Origin: Streptomyces cinnabarinus
GTDB lineage: Bacteria > Actinomycetota > Actinomycetes > Streptomycetales > Streptomycetaceae
Assembly: GCF_027270315.1 (NCBI RefSeq)
Contig: NZ_CP114413.1
Location: 1,674,001 to 1,738,000 of the forward strand
DNA: 64,000 bases
Direction of reading: 5' to 3'
The notes beneath the pieces were generated by a model. The model saw nothing but the letters and a program-made list of their open reading frames with translations, was not told the origin of the DNA and made no database searches. The position numbers and the translations under genes were made by a program. How positions within the stretch are numbered: the stretch's first letter is position 1; every line of letters begins with the position of its first letter. Shown one piece after another: positions 45,924-53,720 of this stretch.

Positions 45924-46005
45924 CTGTCAGGCTCCGTAAGGCAATTCGGGAGGTTTCGGGCAAACGGCAGCGCAGGGGCCCGCAGTGGGCCGTGCGCCCG
46001 GCTTG

Positions 46006-46566
46006 CTACTGCTCGGTCTGCTTCACACCGAGCAGCACGGTGTCTCGACCGTCCTCCTCGGTGAGCTGGACCTTGACCGTCTCCCGCAACGACGTGGGGA
46101 GGTTCTTGCCGACATAGTCGGCGCGAATGGGCAGTTCGCGGTGGCCGCGGTCGACGAGCACGGCGAGCTGCACCGCGCGCGGGCGGCCGATGTCGTTCAG
46201 CGCGTCGAGGGCGGCGCGGATGGTGCGGCCGGAGAAGAGCACGTCGTCGACGAGGACGACGAGGCGGCCGTCGATGCCGTCACCGGGGATCTCGGTGCGC
46301 GCGAGGGCCCGCGGCGGGTGCATCCGCAGGTCGTCGCGGTACATGGTGATGTCGAGGGAGCCGACCGGGATCTTGCGTCCGGTGATCTCTTCGAGCTTGA
46401 CGGCGAGCCGCCGGCCGAGGAAGACGCCCCGGGTCGGAATGCCGAGGAGCACCACGTCGTCGGCGCCCTTGGCGCGCTCGACGATCTCGTGGGCGATGCG
46501 GGTCAAGACCCGCGCGATGTCGGGGCCTTCGAGAACGGGCCGCGCATCGGACGCTTGTGTGTCCAT
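46006..46566 (-). CDS. pyrR: Pyrimidine operon regulator PyrR/uracil phosphoribosyltransferase
   Basis: A 186-residue PRTase-fold protein with VVLVDDVLFSGRTIRAALDA, the PRPP-binding loop of PyrR. In Bacillus it binds pyr mRNA when UMP is present, and in mycobacteria a translational repression mechanism is proposed. The gene opens the pyr operon. Its leader (46575-46616) folds into a PyrR-type hairpin whose lower stem includes the Shine-Dalgarno AAGGAGG, 10 nt before the ATG. This points to feedback on its own translation. Confidence 0.96.
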   Translation of the reverse strand: MDTQASDARPVLEGPDIARVLTRIAHEIVERAKGADDVVLLGIPTRGVFLGRRLAVKLEEITGRKIPVGSLDITMYRDDLRMHPPRALARTEIPGDGIDGRLVVLVDDVLFSGRTIRAALDALNDIGRPRAVQLAVLVDRGHRELPIRADYVGKNLPTSLRETVKVQLTEEDGRDTVLLGVKQTEQ

Positions 46567-46574
46567 ACGAGAAG

Positions 46575-46616
46575 GACCTCCTTCTCCGCCTCACGGGACG
46601 GACCTTAAAGGACGTC
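46575..46616 (-). promoter_or_regulatory. PyrR-binding RNA hairpin overlapping the pyrR Shine-Dalgarno
   Basis: On the minus strand GACGUCCUU (46608-46616) pairs with AAGGAGGUC (46575-46583), eight of nine bases. Above it CCG-U-CC pairs with GG-CGG around the loop CGUGA. The UCCCGUGAGGC segment matches the PyrR consensus UCCAGAGAGGY and contains its CNGNGA core. The lower stem holds the ribosome-binding site, so stabilisation by PyrR-UMP would block translation. Confidence 0.75.
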
Positions 46617-46733
46617 GGGTTAACGTCATCCACCGTAGCAGGCCGGGAAACGGACCCGGATCACCCCCTTGGCCCAGTCCGTCGCCGCTACCACGGAAGA
46701 GTCGGTGTGGACCATTCGGCTTGACGCATGAGA

Positions 46734-46763
46734 GTCACGCTGCGTAACCTCACAGTGAGTTAC
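46734..46763 (+). promoter_or_regulatory. Two BldD-box-like sites upstream of bldD
   Basis: TCACGCTGCGTAA (46735-46747) fits the BldD consensus TnACnC(A/T)GnGTnA at every fixed position. TCACAGTGAGTTA (46750-46762) fits with one mismatch. BldD autoregulation through paired sites at its promoter is established in S. coelicolor. The sites lie 57-84 bp upstream of the bldD start. Confidence 0.8.
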
Positions 46764-46818
46764 CAGCCGCGCGGCAGGAAGACGGCCCGCCGCGTCGACA
46801 CAGTGTCCGGGGAGCTAT

Positions 46819-47319
46819 ATGTCCAGCGAATACGCCAAACAGCTCGGGGCCAAGCTCCGGGCCATCCGCACCCAGCAGGGCCTTTCCCTCCACGGTGTCG
46901 AGGAGAAGTCCCAGGGACGCTGGAAGGCCGTGGTGGTCGGCTCCTACGAGCGCGGCGACCGCGCCGTGACCGTACAGCGCCTTGCCGAGCTGGCGGATTT
47001 CTACGGCGTTCCGGTCCAGGAGCTGCTCCCGGGCACCACGCCGGGCGGCGCCGCCGAGCCGCCGCCGAAGCTTGTCCTGGACCTTGAGCGGCTGGCGCAC
47101 GTCCCGGCCGAGAAGGCCGGCCCGCTCCAGCGCTACGCCGCGACGATCCAGTCGCAGCGCGGTGACTACAACGGCAAGGTGCTCTCGATCCGCCAGGACG
47201 ACCTGCGCACACTCGCCGTCATTTACGACCAGTCCCCCTCGGTCCTCACCGAGCAGCTGATCAGCTGGGGTGTGCTGGACGCCGACGCCCGTCGCGCGGT
47301 GTCCCACGAGGAAGCCTGA
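46819..47319 (+). CDS. bldD: Developmental master regulator BldD
   Basis: A 166-residue protein, full length for BldD. The N-terminal helix-turn-helix (about 8-70) binds DNA. The C-terminal domain has the bipartite cyclic-di-GMP motif, Arg114-Gly-Asp116 and Arg125-Gln-Asp-Asp128. c-di-GMP drives dimerisation and repression of sporulation genes during vegetative growth. The start ATG follows the stretch of BldD boxes by about 57 bp. The gene is divergent from pyrR and ends at a 20-bp-stem terminator. Confidence 0.97.
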   Translation: MSSEYAKQLGAKLRAIRTQQGLSLHGVEEKSQGRWKAVVVGSYERGDRAVTVQRLAELADFYGVPVQELLPGTTPGGAAEPPPKLVLDLERLAHVPAEKAGPLQRYAATIQSQRGDYNGKVLSIRQDDLRTLAVIYDQSPSVLTEQLISWGVLDADARRAVSHEEA

Positions 47320-47345
47320 CCCTTCTGCCGACTGAGCAGAAACGT

Positions 47346-47391
47346 GCCGCCGGGGTGGCCGGAACTTGACGGTTCCGGCCACCCCGGCGGC
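47346..47391 (+). terminator. bldD terminator with 20-bp perfect stem
   Basis: The arm 47346-47365 (starting GCCGCCGGGG) pairs exactly with 47372-47391 around a 6-nt loop and is followed by TTTCT. This is one of the strongest terminators in the window. Confidence 0.9.
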
Positions 47392-47430
47392 TTTCTGCGC
47401 TCCCCGGGCGCCTCAGGCGTACGCGGACAT

Positions 47431-47469
47431 GCCGGAGGGCCCACAGCGACTCGCTGTGGGCCCTCCGGC
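47431..47469 (-). terminator. nusB terminator with 18-bp perfect stem
   Basis: The arm at 47431-47448 pairs exactly with 47452-47469 around a 3-nt loop. It lies 17 bp past the nusB stop and faces the bldD terminator, separating the convergent units. Confidence 0.85.
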
Positions 47470-47485
47470 GATGGTGGGTGTCCCG

Positions 47486-47920
47486 CTACGCCTCTTCCCG
47501 GCGCAGCGAGGGCTTGAGCTCCTTCAGACGGCCGAGGAGGCCGTTGACGAACGAGGGCGACTCGTCCGTCGAGAACTCCTTGGCCAGCTGCACCATCTCG
47601 TCCAGCACGACGGCGTCCGGGGTTCCGTCGACCCAGATCAGCTCGTAGGCGCCGAGCCGCAGGATGTTGCGGTCGACGACCGGCATCCGGTCGAGCGTCC
47701 AGCCGACCGCGTACTGCGCGATCAGCTCGTCGATGCGCCGCGCCTGCCGGGCGTAGCCCTCGACCAGCTCCATCGTGTACTCGCTCACCGGCGGCTGCCG
47801 GGTGTCGGTCCGGGACAGCCGGACCCAGTCCGCGAGGACCGTCTGGACGTCGACGCCACGCTGGTCGCCCTCGAAGAGGATCTGGAAGGCGCGCTTGCGG
47901 GCCGTGTTGCGGGCAGCCAC
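47486..47920 (-). CDS. nusB: Transcription antitermination factor NusB
   Basis: A 144-residue all-helical protein that joins NusE in rRNA antitermination. The start RNTARKRAFQILFEGDQRG and the C-terminal FVNGLLGRLKEL are NusB landmarks. The GTG at 47920 lies 2 bp after the efp stop. The efp-nusB order is conserved in Actinobacteria. Confidence 0.94.
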   Translation of the reverse strand: MAARNTARKRAFQILFEGDQRGVDVQTVLADWVRLSRTDTRQPPVSEYTMELVEGYARQARRIDELIAQYAVGWTLDRMPVVDRNILRLGAYELIWVDGTPDAVVLDEMVQLAKEFSTDESPSFVNGLLGRLKELKPSLRREEA

Positions 47921-47922
47921 GG

Positions 47923-48489
47923 TTAGCTGTTCACCCGGCCGAGGTAGTCGCTCGTGCGGGTGTCGACCTTGATCTTCTCGCCGGTGGTGATGAAGAGCGG
48001 GACCTGGATCTGGTGGCCGGTCTCCAGCGTGGCGGGCTTGGTGCCACCGGTGGAGCGGTCGCCCTGGACGCCCGGCTCGGTCTCCTGGATGACGAGCTCG
48101 ACGGCGGCCGGCAGCTCGACGAAGAGCACCTCGCCCTCGTGCTGCGCGACGGTGGCGGTGAAGCCCTCGATCAGGAAGTTGGCGGCGTCGCCGACGGCCT
48201 TGCGGTCGACCATCAGCTGGTCGTAGGTCTCCATGTCCATGAAGACGAAGTACTCGCCGTCCATGTAGGAGAACTGCATGTCGCGCTTGTCGACGGTGGC
48301 CGTCTCGACCTTCACGCCGGCGTTGAAGGTCTTGTCGACGACCTTCCCGGACAGCACGTTCTTGAGCTTGGTGCGCACGAAGGCCGGGCCCTTGCCGGGC
48401 TTGACGTGCTGGAACTCGACGACGGACCAGAGCTGGCCGCCTTCGAGCTTGAGCACCATGCCGTTCTTGAGGTCGTTCGTGGAAGCCAC
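47923..48489 (-). CDS. efp: Elongation factor P
   Basis: A 188-residue three-domain EF-P. The tip of domain I reads KPGKGPA with Lys33, the palindromic PGKGP loop described for Actinobacteria, whose EF-P acts without lysine modification. It relieves ribosome stalling at polyproline. It follows the M24 peptidase gene and precedes nusB. The proline-rich P-loop protein encoded 1.3 kb away is a likely client. Confidence 0.95.
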   Translation of the reverse strand: MASTNDLKNGMVLKLEGGQLWSVVEFQHVKPGKGPAFVRTKLKNVLSGKVVDKTFNAGVKVETATVDKRDMQFSYMDGEYFVFMDMETYDQLMVDRKAVGDAANFLIEGFTATVAQHEGEVLFVELPAAVELVIQETEPGVQGDRSTGGTKPATLETGHQIQVPLFITTGEKIKVDTRTSDYLGRVNS

Positions 48490-48540
48490 GGTTGCGGAAT
48501 CTCCTGGACTGACGTGGACGACCCCGGCGCACGCTCCTGT

Positions 48541-49647
48541 CTAGAGGGCGAGCAGCTCCTTGGTCGTGATGGTGAGTAGCTCGGGTCCGCCGTCCGCCTC
48601 GGGGCGGACGACGAGCGTGTCATCGATCCGGACGCCGCCCCGGCCCGGGAGGTGGACCCCCGGTTCGACGGTGACCGGCACGCAAGCGTCCAGTTTACCC
48701 ATGGCCGCGGGGGCCAACTGCGGGTCCTCGTCGATTTCGAGTCCGACGCCGTGACCGGTGAGCGGTAGCAGGCCCTCCGCATGGCCCGCGGAGTCCAGCA
48801 CCTGGCGTGCCGCGCGGTCCACGTCGCGGTAGGCGGCGCCGGGTGCAAGGGTCTCCCGGCCGGCGCGCTGAGCGGCGAAGACCAGGTCGTACAGCTCGAT
48901 CTGCCAGTCCGCGGGCGAGGTGCCGATGACGAAGGTACGGCCGATCTCGCAGCGGTAGCCGCGGTAGGTGGCGCCCAGGCAGACGGAGAGGAAGTCGCCC
49001 TCCTCGACCCGTCGGTCGGTGGGCCGGTGGGCGCGTCGTCCGGAGTTCGGCCCGGTGGCGACGGAGGTCGCGAAGGCGGGTCCGTCGGCGCCGTGGTCGA
49101 CCAGCCGGCGCTCCAGCTCCAGCGCGAGATGCCGTTCGGTGCGGCCGACCAGGATGGACTCCAGGAGTTCCCCGAGGGCCTGGTCGGCGATCTCGGCGCC
49201 GATGCGCAGACAGGAGATCTCCTCCTCGTCCTTGACGACCCGGAGCTGCTCCACTGCTCCGCCCAGCTCCGCGAGGCGCAGCCTCGGCACGACGGAGCCG
49301 ATGGCCCGGTACCGGGCGACGGTGAGGTGGTGTTCCTCCACGGCCAGGGATTCCGCGCGCTGTGCTCCGGCGAGGTCGGCGGCCGCCACCGCGGGGTCGC
49401 CCTCGGCGCGGGGGAGGTTGTGCACGCGCAGTGCCTCGTCCGGGCGGCCCTCGGCGGGGCGGTCGTCGGGCGGGCCGGTGCACACCAGGACGTCCTCGGT
49501 ACGGCCGATCAGCAGGACGGCGTCCTTGGGGGCCGCGCCTGCCAGGTAGCGGACGTTGGCGGGGCGCGTGATCAGAGCGGAGTGGCTGCCGCCGGCTTGG
49601 CAGCGGTCCTTGAGCCTGGCTCTTCGGGTGGCGTACACCTCTGACAT
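48541..49647 (-). CDS. M24-family aminopeptidase P homologue with altered metal site
   Basis: A 368-residue protein with a small N-terminal domain and a C-terminal pita-bread domain. It keeps the family frame, including HG at 299-300 and VEPGV at 327-331. But the five metal ligands (Asp, Asp, His, Glu, Glu) read Cys223, Glu234, His299, Glu328 and Asp342. The changes may abolish or alter metal use, so catalysis is uncertain. The gene lies directly upstream of efp in the same direction, the position of pepQ/pepP in mycobacteria. Confidence 0.8.
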   Translation of the reverse strand: MSEVYATRRARLKDRCQAGGSHSALITRPANVRYLAGAAPKDAVLLIGRTEDVLVCTGPPDDRPAEGRPDEALRVHNLPRAEGDPAVAAADLAGAQRAESLAVEEHHLTVARYRAIGSVVPRLRLAELGGAVEQLRVVKDEEEISCLRIGAEIADQALGELLESILVGRTERHLALELERRLVDHGADGPAFATSVATGPNSGRRAHRPTDRRVEEGDFLSVCLGATYRGYRCEIGRTFVIGTSPADWQIELYDLVFAAQRAGRETLAPGAAYRDVDRAARQVLDSAGHAEGLLPLTGHGVGLEIDEDPQLAPAAMGKLDACVPVTVEPGVHLPGRGGVRIDDTLVVRPEADGGPELLTITTKELLAL

Positions 49648-49710
49648 GTGTCGAGCGTAGGAGCTTTGTAGGTGCGGCGCGTTTTGGGAGCCGCCGAGTG
49701 GGTTGATCGA

Positions 49711-49756
49711 CGGGTGCGCGCCGGTGGGGGCTGGTCGCGCAGTTCCCCGCGCCCCT
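49711..49756 (-). repeat. Dispersed Streptomyces intergenic repeat, copy B
   Basis: On the minus strand this 46-bp element starts AGGGGCGCGG and continues through AACTGCGCGAC to CACCGG and the trailing GCGCACCCG. It matches copy A at 17816-17861 with two differences in the first 36 bp. It lies between the M24 and P-loop genes, 7 bp from the latter's stop. Confidence 0.8.
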
Positions 49757-49762
49757 GGGTAA

Positions 49763-50584
49763 CTACCAGCTCGGCGGACTCGCTATGGAACGTGCCAGCA
49801 CGTCGTCCAGTACCTGTGCCGTCTGGGGGACGTCCAGTTGGGAGTTGTCGATGATCGGGAGGCCCGAGCCGTACCAGCCCGCCATGCGGCCGTGGATGCG
49901 GGCGACCTCCTCGTCGGTGAGGCGGCGGTTGCCCGAGCGTTCCGCGTTGCGTTCCAGGACGATTTCGAGGCCGGGGAGGAGGACGACCGGGAGCAGGCCG
50001 GGGCCCACGTGACGCTTCCAGCCGCCGAGGCCCACCACCGGGCGGTCGGGGAAGACGGCGTCGTCGAGGATGCAGGAGATGCCGTTGGCGAGGAAGTTGC
50101 GGGCGGCGAAGCCGCAGGTGCGGCGGGCCAGGCGGTACTGCGCCTCCGAGTGGTCGTTCCAGCCGGTCTGAGGGTCGGCGAAGCCTGAGCGGACCCACTC
50201 GCGGACGTCGTCGAGGCTGATGTGGGCCGTGGGGACCCGGCGGTGGTCGGCCCAGTACTTGGCGACGCTGGTCTTCCCGGCGCCGGCCGGGCCGATGAGC
50301 AGCACCGCGAGCGTGGTGGTGGCCGGGTCGGGCGCGGCCGGGGTGGCCGGCATGGCGACCGGGCCGCCGGGCGGCAGCGGCACATGGCCGGTGGTGTCCG
50401 GGGCCGCGTGCGACGGGACCTGGTGCGGGGCTGGTGGCACGGGGCCCGGGGGCGGTGCGGTGAAGCCCGGGGGCGGCGGGGGCACCGGGGCGGCTCCCTG
50501 GTGCTGTGCGGCCGGGGACCAGCCGACGGCCGGTCCGTGCCCCGGCTGGTGGGGCGGCAGCGGAGAACCCACTGCGTGCTGCAT
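49763..50584 (-). CDS. P-loop kinase/ATPase with proline-rich N-terminus
   Basis: A 273-residue protein. The first ~90 residues are a Pro/Ala/Gly-rich, disordered stretch including PPPPP and PPPGPVPPAP. A P-loop domain follows, with LLIGPAGAGKTSVAKYW as Walker A and HISLDDVREWVRSGF; it resembles small nucleotide or chloramphenicol-phosphotransferase-like kinases. The proline runs would need EF-P for efficient translation. It occupies the position held by aroQ in mycobacteria. I chose ATG 50584 (GGAG upstream); an ATG at 50599 is in frame. Substrate unknown. Confidence 0.7.
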   Translation of the reverse strand: MQHAVGSPLPPHQPGHGPAVGWSPAAQHQGAAPVPPPPPGFTAPPPGPVPPAPHQVPSHAAPDTTGHVPLPPGGPVAMPATPAAPDPATTTLAVLLIGPAGAGKTSVAKYWADHRRVPTAHISLDDVREWVRSGFADPQTGWNDHSEAQYRLARRTCGFAARNFLANGISCILDDAVFPDRPVVGLGGWKRHVGPGLLPVVLLPGLEIVLERNAERSGNRRLTDEEVARIHGRMAGWYGSGLPIIDNSQLDVPQTAQVLDDVLARSIASPPSW

Positions 50585-50656
50585 CCGGTGCCACTCCATC
50601 TCGTACGGGCCAGGGGCGCTGGCAGCGAGGCCCGGCCCCGCTCCCTACCGAACGGT

Positions 50657-50696
50657 ACCGCCCCCGGCCGCCGTTTGGTGAACGGCCGAGGGCGGT
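50657..50696 (-). terminator. Terminator of the aroC-aroK-aroB operon
   Basis: ACCGCCC-C-CGGCCG pairs with CGGCCG-A-GGGCGGT with one mismatch, around a 12-nt loop. It lies 50 bp beyond the aroB stop and upstream of the P-loop gene, separating the two. Confidence 0.75.
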
Positions 50697-50747
50697 CGGA
50701 AGTGCCCATTCCCACAGGAAAATCGGGCGTACGACGCCCTGGCGGAC

Positions 50748-51839
50748 TTACTGCCCCACTTCTCCGTACGCGGCGAGGAGCACCGCCGGATCCGGTCCCT
50801 CCATGACGGTCGGCTTGGCCAGACCGTCCAGGACGATGAAGCGGAGCAGGTCGCCGCGGGACTTCTTGTCGACCTTCATGGTCTCCAGCAACTTGGGCCA
50901 CTGGTCGTAGCGGTAGTGCAGCGGAAGGCCGACGGCTTCGAGGATCGTGCGGTGCCGGTCGGCCGTCGCGTCGTCCAGCCTGCCCGCGAGACGCCCCAGT
51001 TCGGCGGCGAAGTGCATGCCCACGGCCACCGCGGCGCCGTGGCGCCACTTGTAGCGCTCGTTCTTCTCGATGGCGTGGCCGAGGGTGTGGCCGTAGTTGA
51101 GGATCTCGCGCAGGCCCGCCTCCTTCAGGTCCGAGGAGACGACCTCGGCCTTGACGCGGATGGAGCGCTCGATCAGCTCGGCGGTGTGCGGGCCCTGCGG
51201 GGTGCGGGCGGCCTCGGGGTCGGACTCGATGAGGTCGAGGATGGCCGGGTCGGCGATGAAGCCGGCCTTGATGACCTCGGCGAGCCCGGAGACGTAGTCG
51301 TTGACCGCGAGCGAGTCCAGCGCGGCCAGGTCGCACAGGACACCGGCGGGCGGGTGGAAGGCGCCGACGAGGTTCTTGCCCTCGGCGGTGTTGATGCCGG
51401 TCTTGCCGCCGACGGCCGCGTCCACCATGGCCAGGACCGTGGTGGGGATCGCGATCCAGCGCACCCCGCGCAGCCAGGTGGCCGCCACGAAGCCGGCGAG
51501 GTCGGTGGTGGCACCGCCGCCGACGCCGACCACGACATCGGTGCGGGTGAAGCCGGACTGACCGAGCGCCTTCCAGCAGTAGGCGGCGACCTCGGCGGTC
51601 TTGGCCTCCTCCGCGTTCGGCACCTGGATGGCGACGGCCTCGTAGCCCTGCCCGGCGAGGTCGGCGCGCAGCGCGTCGCCGGTGTCCGCCAGCGCCTCGG
51701 GGTGGATCACGGCGACCCGCTTGGCCTTGTCGCCGATCAACCCGCCCAGTTCGCCCAGGAGCTGACGGCCCACCAGGACCTCGTACGGCTCACTGCCCGC
51801 CGTGCCGCCGACCTGGATCCGCGTCACTGCCTCGCTCAT
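50748..51839 (-). CDS. aroB: 3-Dehydroquinate synthase
   Basis: A 363-residue NAD- and metal-dependent shikimate enzyme making 3-dehydroquinate from DAHP. GGGATTDLAGFVAATWLRG is the NAD site. NYGHTLGHAIE gives the metal-binding histidines. Its ATG overlaps the aroK stop (ATGA at 51836-51839). The usual aroQ partner is not adjacent in this window. Confidence 0.96.
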   Translation of the reverse strand: MSEAVTRIQVGGTAGSEPYEVLVGRQLLGELGGLIGDKAKRVAVIHPEALADTGDALRADLAGQGYEAVAIQVPNAEEAKTAEVAAYCWKALGQSGFTRTDVVVGVGGGATTDLAGFVAATWLRGVRWIAIPTTVLAMVDAAVGGKTGINTAEGKNLVGAFHPPAGVLCDLAALDSLAVNDYVSGLAEVIKAGFIADPAILDLIESDPEAARTPQGPHTAELIERSIRVKAEVVSSDLKEAGLREILNYGHTLGHAIEKNERYKWRHGAAVAVGMHFAAELGRLAGRLDDATADRHRTILEAVGLPLHYRYDQWPKLLETMKVDKKSRGDLLRFIVLDGLAKPTVMEGPDPAVLLAAYGEVGQ

Positions 51840-52354
51840 GCTTCCTTCAACTCCAGTGCGTCCAAGGCGACTTGGGTGACTTCTTCGGGCGTACGGCCAT
51901 CGGTGGTGACGACCGCCGTGGCGATCCCCTCGTACAGGTGCCGCCTGGCCTCCATCAGCTCGCGCCACTGCTTGCGCGGGTTGACGGCGAGCAGCGGGCG
52001 GGCCGCGTTGAGGCCGGTGCGCTTGACCGCCTCCTCGACGTCCATCGAGAGGTAGACGACCCGGAGCCCGGCGAGGGCGGCGCGGGTGTCCTCGTCCAGG
52101 ATCGCGCCGCCGCCCAGGGCGAGGATGCCGTCGTGCTCGCCGAGGGCCCGGCGCACCGCCTGCTTCTCGATCGCGCGGAAGGCGGCCTCGCCCTCGTCGA
52201 CGAAGATCTCGGCGATGGTCCGGCCCTGCTCGGCGACGATGTCGTCGTCGGTGTCCCGGTAGCCCACCCCGAGCCGCTCGGCCAGCAGCTGCCCGACTGT
52301 GGACTTGCCGACGCCCATCGGGCCGACCAGGACGACCACGGGCGCGGGGCTCAT
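51836..52354 (-). CDS. aroK: Shikimate kinase
   Basis: A 172-residue kinase with P-loop GPMGVGKST at residues 11-19, the shikimate-binding DTDDDI, and GGGA. It makes shikimate 3-phosphate. Both ends overlap neighbouring genes by ATGA, with aroC before and aroB after, so the three are translationally coupled. Confidence 0.96.
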   Translation of the reverse strand: MSPAPVVVLVGPMGVGKSTVGQLLAERLGVGYRDTDDDIVAEQGRTIAEIFVDEGEAAFRAIEKQAVRRALGEHDGILALGGGAILDEDTRAALAGLRVVYLSMDVEEAVKRTGLNAARPLLAVNPRKQWRELMEARRHLYEGIATAVVTTDGRTPEEVTQVALDALELKEA

Positions 52355-53535
52355 CGGATGGCCAGGTTGTCGAGGTACGACCGGACGTTGCGGCGGGTCT
52401 CGGGGACGCTGTCGCCGCCGAACTTCTCCGCCACCGCGTCCGCGAGGACCAGGGCCACCATGGCCTCGGCGACGATGCCGGCGGCCGGGACCGCGGAGAC
52501 GTCGGAGCGCTGGTGGTGAGCCTGTGCGGCCTCGCCGGTGGTGACGTCCACGGTCTGCAGGGCGCGCGGCACGGTCGCGATCGGCTTCATCGCGGCACGG
52601 ACCCGCAGCAGCTCACCGGTGGTCAGACCGCCCTCGGTGCCGCCGGAGCGGCCGGAGACCCGCTTGATGCCCTCGGGGGTGTTCACGATCTCGTCGTGCG
52701 CCTTGGAGCCGGGCACACGTGCCAGCTCGAAGCCGTCGCCGAGTTCGACGCCCTTGATGGCCTGGATGCCCATGAGCGCACCGGCGAGCCGGGCGTCGAG
52801 CTTGCGGTCCCAGTGCACGTGCGAGCCGAGGCCCACCGGCACGCCGTAGGCCAGGATCTCGACCACGCCGCCGAGGGTGTCGCCGTCCTTGTGAGCCTGG
52901 TCGACCTCCGCGACCATCGCCTTGGAGGTGTCGGCGTCGAGGCAGCGCAGCGGGTCGGCGTCGAGCTTGTCGACGTCGGCCGGGGTCGGGTAGACGCCCT
53001 GCGGGGCCTTGACGGAGCACAGCTCGACGACATGGCTGACGATCTCGATGCCGGCCGTCTCCTTGATGTACGACCGGGCGACGGCGCCGAGCGCGACCCG
53101 GGCCGCCGTCTCACGCGCCGAGGCGCGCTCCAGGATCGGCCGGGCCTCGTCGAAGCCGTACTTCTGCATGCCCGCGAGGTCCGCGTGGCCGGGGCGCGGC
53201 CGGGTCAGCGGGGCGTTGCGGGCGAGTCCGGCGAGGATCTCCGGGTCGATCGGGTCGGCCGACATGACCTGCTCCCACTTCGGCCACTCGGTGTTCCCGA
53301 CCATGATCGCCACCGGGGAGCCCAGGGTGAGGCCGTGCCGGACGCCGCCGAGGAAGGTGACCTCGTCGCGCTCGAACTTCATCCGCGCGCCGCGGCCATA
53401 GCCGAGCCGGCGCCGGGCCAGGTGGTCCGCCACCATCTCCGTGGTGATCGGCACGCCGGCCGGGAGGCCCTCCAGCGTCGCCACGAGTGCGGGGCCGTGG
53501 GACTCCCCCGCGGTCAGCCAGCGCAACCTGCTCAA
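52351..53535 (-). CDS. aroC: Chorismate synthase
   Basis: A 394-residue FMN-dependent enzyme that makes chorismate from EPSP. The start RWLTAGESHGPALVA and the C-terminal DVSAVPAAGIVAEAMVALVL are its signatures, along with the internal TRPRPGHADLAGMQKYG. It opens the aroC-aroK-aroB unit. An exact inverted repeat (53573-53594) lies 38 bp upstream of the start. Confidence 0.97.
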   Translation of the reverse strand: MSRLRWLTAGESHGPALVATLEGLPAGVPITTEMVADHLARRRLGYGRGARMKFERDEVTFLGGVRHGLTLGSPVAIMVGNTEWPKWEQVMSADPIDPEILAGLARNAPLTRPRPGHADLAGMQKYGFDEARPILERASARETAARVALGAVARSYIKETAGIEIVSHVVELCSVKAPQGVYPTPADVDKLDADPLRCLDADTSKAMVAEVDQAHKDGDTLGGVVEILAYGVPVGLGSHVHWDRKLDARLAGALMGIQAIKGVELGDGFELARVPGSKAHDEIVNTPEGIKRVSGRSGGTEGGLTTGELLRVRAAMKPIATVPRALQTVDVTTGEAAQAHHQRSDVSAVPAAGIVAEAMVALVLADAVAEKFGGDSVPETRRNVRSYLDNLAIR

Positions 53536-53572
53536 CGATGCTCCTCAGTGCTCGCGCCCTGGTACTGCCCTT

Positions 53573-53594
53573 CGTACGCGTGTCCTCGCGTACG
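53573..53594. promoter_or_regulatory. Perfect 8-6-8 inverted repeat upstream of aroC
   Basis: CGTACGCG (53573-53580), TGTCCT, CGCGTACG (53587-53594) is an exact inverted repeat 38 bp before the aroC start on the minus strand. It could be an operator or a leader stem. No known aromatic regulator site is recognised here. The rest of the 53536-53720 gap shows no gene. Confidence 0.5.
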
Positions 53595-53720
53595 GCGACG
53601 GCTGGACCAGGTGCGCGGCCCCGGCCCGCCACAACCGATCCTCCCACGTCCCGGAGCCGTCCCCGGCCGCCGGTCCATCAGTCGGACGCGAATGTGTCAG
53701 CCCGCGACGCGGCTGCGTCA

